From Enhydrobacter aerosaccus (GTDB lineage: Bacteria; Pseudomonadota; Alphaproteobacteria; Reyranellales; Reyranellaceae), in assembly GCA_903832005.1 (NCBI GenBank), contig CAIKZO010000109.1:1-36136 (forward strand): a stretch of DNA of 36,136 nt, in the 5' to 3' direction. Shown piece after piece: positions 7,134 to 13,980 of the stretch. The stretch's first letter is position 1. Every line of letters starts with the position of its first letter. The position numbers were made by a program, and so were the translations under genes. Under the pieces are notes generated by a model. That model did no database searches. It was given only the letters and a program-made list of their open reading frames with translations, and was not told the DNA's origin.

Positions 7134-7193
7134 GGGGAGGGAATAATCCCCCGGGAGAGAAAATTTTCCCGGCTGGGGCTCTGGGTAGAAGGA

Positions 7194-7223
7194 TTTGCCG
7201 AGTTGGCGAAAACCTTCGGCAAA
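7194..7223. repeat. Inverted repeat upstream of siroheme/sulfite operon
   Basis: An 8-bp perfect inverted repeat (TTTGCCGA 7194-7201, TCGGCAAA 7216-7223) with a 14-nt spacer lies between the divergent Hsp20 and cysG transcription units. It could be a regulator-binding site for the sulfite operon. No clear -35/-10 pair was identified beside it. Apart from this dyad, the heat-shock elements and a short open frame, the region 7040-7396 shows nothing else. Confidence 0.35.
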
Positions 7224-7289
7224 CCCGGCCATGGCGGACGTGCGAAAAAGCGCCAGATCAATGGCACGGATCGATCGGGAGTATTTGCC

Positions 7290-7400
7290 ATGCTGCGTTT
7301 TGTCGACCACCACCCCACCGCCTCGCTCTGGCTTATCGCCTTCGCGCAAGGCGCTGCCATGCTTGGCCTCAACGTCGCCCTGCGGGCGCTCGTGCTGTGA
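7290..7400 (+). CDS. Putative 36-residue hydrophobic leader protein of cysG
   Basis: A 36-residue open frame (MLRFVDHHPTASLW...) starts at ATG 7290 with a well-spaced GGGAG site eight bases upstream. It ends in TGA overlapping the GTG start of cysG (GTGA). The sequence is hydrophobic from residue 12 on and could form one membrane helix. It could be a real small membrane protein or a leader frame that couples ribosomes into cysG, which has no good Shine-Dalgarno of its own. The family is not recognised. Confidence 0.45.
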   Translation: MLRFVDHHPTASLWLIAFAQGAAMLGLNVALRALVL

Positions 7401-8728
7401 AGCATCTTCCGCTGTTCTTTGACGTCGCGGGCCGCAAGGTCGTCGTGGTGGGCATGAGTGCCGCCGCCGACCGGCGGGCTGCGACCGTACGTTCGGCCGG
7501 CGCCCTTGTGGTGCAGGTCGCGGACGCTGGGACAGCGGATTTCAGCGGGGCCGTCGCGGCTTTCATTGCCACGGGCACGGAAGAGGGCGACCGCGCCGCC
7601 CATCGGTTGACCAAAGCCGCCGGTGTGCCGGTGAACGTGGCCGACCGTCCGGCGCTGTGCGATTTCATCCTGCCGGCGATCGTCGATCGCGACGATGTCG
7701 TGGTCGCCGTCTCGACCGGCGGTGCGTCGCCGACGCTCGCCACGGTTCTGCGCGGTCGCATCGAGCAGGCGCTGCCCGAGCGGATCGGCGCGCTCGCCGC
7801 GCTGGCCAAGACATTCCGCAAGCAGGCGAACGCTCTCATCTCCCAGCCGGCCGAACGGCGCGCATTCTGGCGGCGCCTGGTCGAAGGCCCGGCCGGCAAG
7901 CTGGCGCTCGCCGGCGATAGCGCGGGCGCGCGCCGAGTTGTCCTGTCCGAACTGGACGGCGCCCGTCGTGCGGCGACCGACGTGGGCATCGCCCACATCG
8001 TGGGCGCCGGCCCGGGCGATCCCGATCTTCTGACGCTGCGCGCCGCGCAGTTGCTGCAGGAAGCCGATGCGATCCTGCACGACGATCTCGTGCCGCCAGC
8101 CATTCTTGCGCGCGCGCGGCGCGACGCCGAACTGGTTTCCGTCGGCAAGCGCAAAGGACGCGCGAGCTGGGCGCAACGAGATATCGAGGCAGAGCTCGTG
8201 CGCCGCGTGCGCGCCGGCGAGACCGTCGTGCGGCTGAAGGCCGGTGACCCGTTCGTCTTCGGCCGCGGCGGCGAGGAAGTCGACGCCCTGCGCGCGGCTG
8301 GCTTGCCGGTCTCCGTGGTGCCGGGCATCACGGCCGCGCTTGGCATCGCCGCGTCGACGAACATTCCTCTTACGGACCGTCGCGTCGCCTCGGCGGTGAC
8401 GTTCATGTCGGGCCATGCCGCGGCAGATGCCACCGGCGGTCACACCCACGTCGTCTACATGGGCGCCTCGGAAGCTGCTTCCGTGCGCGATCGTCTGCTG
8501 GACGCCGGCGTCTCCCCAAGGACCCCGGTCGCCATCGTCGAGAACGGAACACGTCCCGACGAACGGGTCGTCACCGGCTCTCTCGCCGACCTGGCGCGGC
8601 TTGCCGTCTCCCTGGACTCCCACGGTGACGCCGGTCCCAGCCTTATCATCGTGGGCGATGTCGCCGCGCGCGCCGTCTCCACGGAACTGCCGCAACTCGC
8701 ACAGCCCAGATTCGCACAGGTGTCCTGA
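7397..8728 (+). CDS. cysG: Siroheme synthase
   Basis: A 443-residue multifunctional enzyme that makes siroheme for the sulfite reductase downstream. The N-terminal part (1-150) is the precorrin-2 dehydrogenase/ferrochelatase domain. The C-terminal part (from about 200) is uroporphyrinogen-III C-methyltransferase, with VGAGPGDPDLLT, RLKAGDPFVFGRGGEE, the PGITAA loop and a late SGH segment. The start is GTG 7397 in a GTGA overlap with a 36-residue frame, and the end overlaps the DUF2849 gene (ATGA). The N-terminal NAD loop reads VVVVGMSAAADRR where GGG-x-VA-x-RK is usual, so dehydrogenase activity may be altered. The methyltransferase half looks intact. Confidence 0.93.
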   Translation: MKHLPLFFDVAGRKVVVVGMSAAADRRAATVRSAGALVVQVADAGTADFSGAVAAFIATGTEEGDRAAHRLTKAAGVPVNVADRPALCDFILPAIVDRDDVVVAVSTGGASPTLATVLRGRIEQALPERIGALAALAKTFRKQANALISQPAERRAFWRRLVEGPAGKLALAGDSAGARRVVLSELDGARRAATDVGIAHIVGAGPGDPDLLTLRAAQLLQEADAILHDDLVPPAILARARRDAELVSVGKRKGRASWAQRDIEAELVRRVRAGETVVRLKAGDPFVFGRGGEEVDALRAAGLPVSVVPGITAALGIAASTNIPLTDRRVASAVTFMSGHAAADATGGHTHVVYMGASEAASVRDRLLDAGVSPRTPVAIVENGTRPDERVVTGSLADLARLAVSLDSHGDAGPSLIIVGDVAARAVSTELPQLAQPRFAQVS

Positions 8729-9042
8729 TGGCCAAGAACTTGAGCGGCGACCTCACGGTCGTCTCCGCCAACCGTCTGTCCGACGGTGTGGTCGTCTTCC
8801 TCGACGACAGCGGTCACTGGACGCGGAAGCTCGAACTCGCAGCCTTGGCGCGCGACAAGCGGGCGGGCGAGGTCCTGCTCGAGCGTGGGAAGGCCGAGGC
8901 CTTCTCGGTCATCGATCCGTTCCTGGTCGCGGTCTCCGAGGACGACGACGGTACGATCGAGCCCTTGTCGTTGCGCGAAAAAATCCGCGTCGCCGGTCTC
9001 ACGTTCCAGGTGATTGCGTCAGAAGCGGTGCGTTATGCCTGA
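8728..9042 (+). CDS. DUF2849 protein of the sulfite reduction operon
   Basis: A 104-residue small acidic protein of the DUF2849 family, found in alphaproteobacteria between cysG and the sulfite reductase hemoprotein gene. Its biochemical role is not established; an accessory role in sulfite reduction is inferred from this fixed position. It overlaps cysG by ATGA at its start and overlaps the reductase gene by 8 bp at its end, so all three are translationally coupled. No metal-binding or membrane motif is visible, and it has no cysteine. Confidence 0.82.
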   Translation: MAKNLSGDLTVVSANRLSDGVVVFLDDSGHWTRKLELAALARDKRAGEVLLERGKAEAFSVIDPFLVAVSEDDDGTIEPLSLREKIRVAGLTFQVIASEAVRYA

Positions 9043-10708
9043 TACCCATTTTTACCGGTACGATGATTACGACCGCACGCTGCTGTCGGAGCGGGTCGAG
9101 CAGTTCCGCGACCAGGTGCGTCGGCGGCTGGCGGGCGAGCTGACAGAGGAGCAGTTCAAGCCGCTGCGCCTCACCAACGGTCTCTATCTGCAGCTCCATG
9201 CCTACATGCTGCGCATCGCCATTCCCTACGGCACGCTGAGTTCGCGCCAGCTGCGCAAGCTCGCGGAGATCGCGCGCAAGTACGACCGCGGCTATGGCCA
9301 CTTCACCACGCGCCAGAACCTGCAGCTCAATTGGATCAAGCTCGAGGACGCCCCGGACGCCATCGCGGCGCTGGCCGAAGTCGACATGCATGCGATCCAG
9401 ACCAGCGGCAACGTGATCCGCAACACGACGGCAGATCATTTCGCCGGCGCCGCGGCCGACGAGATCGAGGATCCGCGCGTGTGGTGCGAGATCATCCGCC
9501 AGTGGTCGACGCTCCATCCCGAGTTCAGCTTCCTGCCGCGCAAGTTCAAGATCGCGATCACCGGCTCGCCCAACGACCGCGCCGCCGTGCGCGTGCATGA
9601 CGTGGGCCTGAGGCTGTGGCGCAATCCCGAAGGACAGGTGGGTTTCGAGGTGATCGTGGGCGGTGGCCTTGGCCGTACGCCGATCATCGGCAAGACGATC
9701 CGCGAGTTCCTGCCCAAGGACGAGCTGCTGGCCTATCTCGAGGCCGTGCTGCGCGTCTACAACCGCTACGGCCGGCGCGACAACATCTACAAGGCGCGCA
9801 TCAAGATCCTGGTGCACGAGATCGGCGTCGAGAAGATGCGCGAGGAGGTCGAGGCCGAGTTCGTGCAGAACAAGGATACCTCGCTCCGGCTCGATCCGCA
9901 GACCATCGAAGCGATTTCCAGCCAGTTCGCGCCGCCGGCGCTGTCGCACCGCTCCGCCGTGGTTGGCGCCGTCGAGGCGCTGAAGCTCGAGAACCGCGAC
10001 TTCGCGCTGTGGCTCAAGTCCAATACCGCGCCGCACCGGATGGCGGGATATCGCATCGTCACGGCCTCGCTGAAGCCCGCCGGCGCACCGCCGGGCGATG
10101 CGAGCTCGGCGCAGATGGAAGGCGTAGCCGACATCGCCGACGCCTATAGCCAGGGCGAGGTGAGGGTGAGCCACGAGCAGAACCTCGTGCTGCCGCATGT
10201 CGCGGTCGAGGATCTGCCGGCTGTCTATGCAGCACTTGAGCGTCTCGGTTTCGCCGAGGCCAACGTCGGCAAGATCACCGATATCATCGCCTGCCCCGGG
10301 CTCGACTATTGCGCGCTGGCCAATGCGCGCTCGATCCCGGTGGCGCAGAGCATTTCCAATCACTTCGCCAGCCTCGCGAAGCAGCACGACATCGGCGACC
10401 TGAAGATCAAGATCTCGGGCTGCATCAACGCCTGCGGCCATCATCACGTGGGCCACATCGGCATCCTGGGCGTCGACAAGAACGGCGTCGAGCTCTACCA
10501 GATCAGCCTGGGCGGCGACGTCGACTTCGGCAAGACCTCGCTCGGCGACATCATCGGCCCGGCGGTCGGCGCCGACAGAGTGGTCGAGGCCGTCGATGCG
10601 CTGGTCGCGACCTATCTCGAGCGGCGCGACGAGGGCGAGCGCTTCGTCGACACCTACCGGCGCCTGGGCGTCGAGCCCTTCAAGGAACGCGTCTATGCCA
10701 CTGTATAA
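9035..10708 (+). CDS. cysI: Sulfite reductase hemoprotein (siroheme/4Fe-4S)
   Basis: A 557-residue nitrite/sulfite reductase-family hemoprotein that reduces sulfite to sulfide for cysteine synthesis. It has two ferredoxin-like half domains and two siroheme-binding domains. FTTRQNLQLNWI (about residue 90) is the first substrate-site motif. The siroheme-linked 4Fe-4S ligands are C420 and C426 (CPGLDYC) and C463 and C467 (GCINACGHHHVGH). ATG 9035 was preferred to an upstream TTG because it gives the usual N-terminus and lies in the 8-bp overlap with DUF2849. It also overlaps the following DUF934 gene by 14 bp. Nitrite as substrate cannot be excluded from sequence, but the operon favours sulfite. 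Confidence 0.93.
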   Translation: MPDTHFYRYDDYDRTLLSERVEQFRDQVRRRLAGELTEEQFKPLRLTNGLYLQLHAYMLRIAIPYGTLSSRQLRKLAEIARKYDRGYGHFTTRQNLQLNWIKLEDAPDAIAALAEVDMHAIQTSGNVIRNTTADHFAGAAADEIEDPRVWCEIIRQWSTLHPEFSFLPRKFKIAITGSPNDRAAVRVHDVGLRLWRNPEGQVGFEVIVGGGLGRTPIIGKTIREFLPKDELLAYLEAVLRVYNRYGRRDNIYKARIKILVHEIGVEKMREEVEAEFVQNKDTSLRLDPQTIEAISSQFAPPALSHRSAVVGAVEALKLENRDFALWLKSNTAPHRMAGYRIVTASLKPAGAPPGDASSAQMEGVADIADAYSQGEVRVSHEQNLVLPHVAVEDLPAVYAALERLGFAEANVGKITDIIACPGLDYCALANARSIPVAQSISNHFASLAKQHDIGDLKIKISGCINACGHHHVGHIGILGVDKNGVELYQISLGGDVDFGKTSLGDIIGPAVGADRVVEAVDALVATYLERRDEGERFVDTYRRLGVEPFKERVYATV

Positions 10709-11165
10709 AGAGGGCTCCATTGCGCCGATCGCGGCCGACGACCAGTTGGCGCCATTACCGCTAGCCGACTGGCTGAAGGCGCCGACGCAGGCGGTAATGC
10801 TCGCCAACACCGATGTGCTCGATCCGCTCAAGAACCATATGGGGCGGCTGAAGCTGATCGCCCTGCAGTTCCCGAAGTACACCGACGGCCGCGCCTACAG
10901 CCAGGCGCGCCTGCTGCGCAGCCGGCTGGGCTATCGCGGTGAGTTGCGCGCGACCGGCGACGTGCTGCGCGACCAGCTTCCGTTCCTGCTGCGCTGCGGC
11001 TTCGATTCCTTCGAGAGCAATCAGGCGGGCTTCGGTCCGGCCCTGGCCCGCGCCCGCACGCTGTTCAGCGTGGTCTATCAGTCCTCTTCTGATGATCGCG
11101 CGCCGGCAGCGCTGCTGCGCCTGAAGCTGCGCAACGCCACGGCCGAAGCTCTCGCGGCGGACTAG
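10695..11165 (+). CDS. DUF934 protein, sulfite-reduction accessory
   Basis: A 156-residue DUF934-family protein, long linked by gene order to assimilatory sulfite reduction but without a proven reaction. Characteristic stretches are LKLIALQFPKYTDGRAYSQARLLRSRLGYRGELRATGDVLRDQL and LLRCGFDSFE. ATG 10695 lies inside the end of cysI (14-bp overlap). In many relatives a phosphoadenylylsulfate reductase gene (cysH) sits between or next to these genes; here there is none, and the operon ends against a convergent unit five bases downstream. Confidence 0.85.
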   Translation: MPLYKEGSIAPIAADDQLAPLPLADWLKAPTQAVMLANTDVLDPLKNHMGRLKLIALQFPKYTDGRAYSQARLLRSRLGYRGELRATGDVLRDQLPFLLRCGFDSFESNQAGFGPALARARTLFSVVYQSSSDDRAPAALLRLKLRNATAEALAAD

Positions 11166-11170
11166 GCTCT

Positions 11171-11545
11171 CTACGCCTCGGGCTGGTTCTGCAGCCAGTG
11201 GCGGGCCTCGTCGATCGACGAGAACAGCCGCATCGGCCGCTTGGCGCCGCCCAGGTTCATGAAGCGCCGCACGAAGAGATCCAAATCGTCGGCCGACGAG
11301 ACCACGGCGATCGGCCCGCGCGGCTCCATGTGGGCGTAGGCGCTGACTCGCGCGCCGAGCACCATCATGTCGTCGTCGGAAATCTTGGGGATGACACCGC
11401 GCAGGTCGATCAGCTTGCGGTAGGGCATGCCGTTGTCGGTCACCAGCGCGTCGAAATAATTGGTGACGTCGTCGAGGGTCACCTCACCGCTGCCGTGGAC
11501 ATCGACGAAGCGGCTGGTGTGGTCGATCGTGAAGTGCATGGGCAT
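11171..11545 (-). CDS. STAS/SpoIIAA-like protein, copy 2
   Basis: A 124-residue protein with the small alpha/beta fold of SpoIIAA-like (STAS/SEC14-type) proteins: an N-terminal beta segment FTIDHTSRFVDVHGSGEVTLDD, then a helix, LIDLRGV, and PRGPIAVVSSADD. It is closely related to the gene 2 bp upstream, shares its exact length, and both end with a MNLGGAKR...F.S...A..WL segment. ATG 11545 follows AAGGAAG; the longer open frame overlaps the upstream gene and lacks similarity. Related proteins are typically single-domain and of unknown function, possibly binding lipids or partner regulators. Confidence 0.75.
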   Translation of the reverse strand: MPMHFTIDHTSRFVDVHGSGEVTLDDVTNYFDALVTDNGMPYRKLIDLRGVIPKISDDDMMVLGARVSAYAHMEPRGPIAVVSSADDLDLFVRRFMNLGGAKRPMRLFSSIDEARHWLQNQPEA

Positions 11546-11547
11546 GG

Positions 11548-11922
11548 TTACGCTTCCTTCTCGCCGCCCAGCCACTTCAGGGCCCGCGTCCTGGAGCGGA
11601 ACATCTTCACCGCGCGTTTGGCACCGCCCAGGTTCATGTAGCGTCGCATCGTATTCTCGGTGTCTTCGGTCGTGGCCAGGATGGCGATCGGTCCGCGTGG
11701 ATCGTGCTGGGCGAAGGCGCTCACCCAGGCGCCGAGCGTCATCAGCTCGTCGTCGTTGAGGCGCAGGTCGCAGTCGCTGGCGTCGAACAGCTTCGGATAG
11801 GCCATGGCCTCCTGCACGACGAGGGCTTCGTAATAGACGAGGATATCGTCGAGGGTCACGAGGCCTTCGGTGTTTACGGTAACGAACCGGCTCTCGTGAT
11901 CGATCTTGAACGTCAGCGGCAT
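11548..11922 (-). CDS. STAS/SpoIIAA-like protein, copy 1
   Basis: A 124-residue paralogue of the downstream gene, with shared signatures F.IDH.SRFV.V, VTLDD, ALV....M.Y.KL.D, LGA.VSA.A..PRGPIA and RRYMNLGGAKR. ATG 11922 has a GAGAG site and gives the same N-terminus as the copy (MP..F.IDH). The two genes are separated by 2 bp, so they form a co-transcribed tandem pair produced by duplication. The function is unknown; a pair of STAS-like domains of equal length could form a heterodimer, which is inference. Confidence 0.75.
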   Translation of the reverse strand: MPLTFKIDHESRFVTVNTEGLVTLDDILVYYEALVVQEAMAYPKLFDASDCDLRLNDDELMTLGAWVSAFAQHDPRGPIAILATTEDTENTMRRYMNLGGAKRAVKMFRSRTRALKWLGGEKEA

Positions 11923-11984
11923 CTGTCTCTCAGGCGGAAGCCCGGAGTATGGAGAAGCCCCTACGACGTCGGCAAGAGGAAGCT

Positions 11985-12341
11985 TTACTGGTTTCGCGCC
12001 ACGTGCGCGGCGACGCACAGCCATTTGCCGTCGCGCCTGGCCCAGATATCGGTGTAACGGCCGCTGCCCGGGCGGCCATCGGGCAGGGTGTAGCTCGTGC
12101 GCGCGTGGATGATCGCGAAGTCGCCCATCACGCGGATGTTAACGTCGTGGCAGGTGAGATCGGTAATTTTCGCCTTCGGTGCAATCTGAGCGAGGAAGCC
12201 CGCACGGTCGACCAGCGCGCCGTCGGGATTGGTATTGAGGAAGTCATCCGACAGGATTTCGTCGAAGCGCTTGGTGTCGGAACGCTGCACCGAGGCGACG
12301 TAGTCGAGGTTGAGCGCGGTCAGGGTCTCGAGATCGCTCAC
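11985..12341 (-). CDS. NTF2-like (SnoaL/DUF4440) protein
   Basis: A 118-residue single-domain protein of the NTF2-like superfamily: an N-terminal helix (ALNLDYVASVQRSDTKRFDEILSDDF), then strands ending GRYTDIWARRDGKWLCVAAHVARN, the usual end of DUF4440/SnoaL members. Such proteins include isomerases, dehydratases and ligand-binding proteins, and the reaction is not predictable here. The start is GTG 12341, overlapping the stop codon of ogt (GTGA), so it is translated as part of the ada/alkA-like-ogt operon. Confidence 0.82.
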   Translation of the reverse strand: MSDLETLTALNLDYVASVQRSDTKRFDEILSDDFLNTNPDGALVDRAGFLAQIAPKAKITDLTCHDVNIRVMGDFAIIHARTSYTLPDGRPGSGRYTDIWARRDGKWLCVAAHVARNQ

Positions 12342-12874
12342 GGCGCCGCTCCTTCATGCTCCAGCAGCCACTTCTTGCGCGGCAGCCCGCCGCCGTAGCC
12401 GGTCAGGCTGCCGTTCGAGCCAATGACCCGATGGCAGGGCACGACCACGCCCACCGGATTTTGCCCGTTGGCAAGGCCGACCGCTCGCACGGCTTTCGGC
12501 CGCCCGATGCGCCGCGCCAGCTCGGCGTAGCTGATGGTGGTGCCGCACTTGATCTTGCGCAGCGCCTTCCAGACGCTCTCCTGGAAGGGCGTGCCCTCGG
12601 CTTTCACCGGTAGTTTATCCAGCACCGAGAGATCGCCCTTGAAGTAGCGCCGCATGGCACTGGACAGGCCGCCCGGATCGCGCGCCGGCACGAGCGTTAC
12701 CATGCCCTTGCCGAACTGGCGGTCGAGCTGGCGCTGCAGGCGCGAGCCCTGGTCAGGCCACTCGATCATGCGCAGATTGCCGTCGCGATCGGCCATCAGG
12801 ACCATCTCGCCGGTCGGGGTGGCGATGCGGTCGACCAGCAGTTCGAGCTTTTCGCGTGATTTTCTAGGCGGCAT
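12338..12874 (-). CDS. ogt: Methylated-DNA-protein cysteine S-methyltransferase
   Basis: A 178-residue O6-alkylguanine-DNA alkyltransferase that transfers the alkyl group from damaged guanine to its own cysteine in a single-use reaction. The active-site PCHRVIGSNGSLTGYGGGLPRKKWLLEHE block is complete, with acceptor C147. The N-terminal part is the Ogt/Ada-type ribonuclease-like domain. ATG 12874 lies inside the end of the upstream Ada/AlkA-like gene (11-bp overlap), and the stop overlaps the NTF2-like gene. The unit is an alkylation-repair operon. Confidence 0.94.
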   Translation of the reverse strand: MPPRKSREKLELLVDRIATPTGEMVLMADRDGNLRMIEWPDQGSRLQRQLDRQFGKGMVTLVPARDPGGLSSAMRRYFKGDLSVLDKLPVKAEGTPFQESVWKALRKIKCGTTISYAELARRIGRPKAVRAVGLANGQNPVGVVVPCHRVIGSNGSLTGYGGGLPRKKWLLEHEGAAP

Positions 12875-13910
12875 TGGCGGCGAGCCTCAGATGTTGTTCG
12901 GCATAGGCGTGCCACGGCCGCCATGCGGCCGGGGCTTTGCTGTCGAGATTGGCAGCGGACAGTTCGCTTTCCCAGTCGCCCGGCGCCCGCACCCCGGGAC
13001 GCTTGGCGATCAGCGGCGCAAGCTTGGGATCGCGTGCGAGATGGCTGTCGATGGTGAGGATGTCGGCACCGAGATCGAACACGCGCTTCACTCTCGCCGT
13101 GATGAGACATAGCGAGCGCATGTCGGGGAAGCGGATGGTAACAGCCACCGAATGGCGCTCGGCCAGATGAGCAACCGCGACGCTGCCCTTCTTGCCGTCG
13201 ATCTCGATGTCGCGATGCCACACGCCGCCGTCGACGTGCTCGACTTTCCGGGAGGCGCGGGCGTGCAGGGCGTCGAGCATGCCGGGCCAGTCGTAGGGCG
13301 GGCGATAGGACAGGCGGAGCGTCACGCCATCGCGTGAAGAGGTGTCCGGCCCCTGCTTGCGGCGCAGCGCGCTGGGTGGCCGGCCGAACAGCTTGAGGAA
13401 GGTTTCGTTGAACCGCCGCACGCTGCCGAAGCCGGCGGACAGCGCGACCTCGGTCATCGGCAACTGCGTATCGTGGATCAGCTGCTTGGCGAACAGCACG
13501 CGCCGCGTCTGCGCCACGGCGATGGGCGAGGCGCCGAGATGCTGGTTGAACAGGCGGCGCAACTGACGGCCGCCCACGCCGAGCTTTTCGGCGAAGGCCT
13601 CGACACCGGCCTCGCTCTCGTCGAGCGCGCCTTCGGCGATCAGTTTCAGCGCGCGGCTTACGGTGTTGGAACTGCCGCGCCAGAACGCCAGTTCCGGCGC
13701 GATCTCCGGCCGGCAGCGCAGGCAAGGCCGGAAGCCCGCTTCCTGGGCCGCCGCGGCCGAGGCGAAGAACCGGCAGTTCTTGAACATCGGCAGGCGCGCG
13801 GGACAGATCGGCCGGCAATAGATACCGGTCGAGGTGACGCCGACGAAGATGCGGCCGTCGAAGCGGCGGTCATGGCTCTGGAAGACCTTGTAGCAGGCCT
13901 CGCGGTCCAT
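12864..13910 (-). CDS. Ada/AlkA-type regulator with glycosylase core missing
   Basis: A 348-residue protein. Residues 1-75 are the Ada zinc/methyl-phosphotriester domain with C32, C36, C63 and C66 (YCRPICP...FRPCLRC). Residues about 85-185 are an AraC-type double helix-turn-helix (ELAFWRGSSNTVSRALKLI...GFGSVRRFNETFLKLFGRPPS). Residues about 195-305 are the AlkA N-terminal domain (TLRLSYRPPYDWPGMLDAL...). Full Ada-AlkA proteins then have a helix-hairpin-helix glycosylase core of some 140 residues. Here RPGVRAPGDW passes within about 16 residues to AWRPWHAYAEQHLRLA, the normal C-terminal helix. The HhH-GPD core with its catalytic Asp is therefore absent, without a frameshift. ATG 13910 has GGAAGAA upstream. 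It probably still senses methylation and controls ogt. Confidence 0.85.
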   Translation of the reverse strand: MDREACYKVFQSHDRRFDGRIFVGVTSTGIYCRPICPARLPMFKNCRFFASAAAAQEAGFRPCLRCRPEIAPELAFWRGSSNTVSRALKLIAEGALDESEAGVEAFAEKLGVGGRQLRRLFNQHLGASPIAVAQTRRVLFAKQLIHDTQLPMTEVALSAGFGSVRRFNETFLKLFGRPPSALRRKQGPDTSSRDGVTLRLSYRPPYDWPGMLDALHARASRKVEHVDGGVWHRDIEIDGKKGSVAVAHLAERHSVAVTIRFPDMRSLCLITARVKRVFDLGADILTIDSHLARDPKLAPLIAKRPGVRAPGDWESELSAANLDSKAPAAWRPWHAYAEQHLRLAANAA

Positions 13911-13980
13911 GATTTCTTCCGGGAATTCCATGCCCCGATAGTTCCACGAGCGGCCGCCGGACGCTCGCGGTTTTCGGACA

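Noticed and set aside
7112..7172. Additional hairpins GAAGCG/CGCTTC, GGGGGA/TCCCCC and CCGGGA/TCCCGG as thermometer parts
   Set aside because: They overlap or lie upstream of the predicted RpoH promoter, so they would not be in the mRNA; left as unexplained local dyads.
6590..8695. 701-residue minus-strand open frame
   Set aside because: Only the first 149 residues from ATG 7039 match Hsp20. The rest is antisense to cysG, a run-on of high-GC DNA.
8999..10882. 627-residue minus-strand open frame over the sulfite reductase
   Set aside because: Antisense to a gene with clear siroheme/4Fe-4S motifs; no recognisable domain, and composition typical of a shadow frame.
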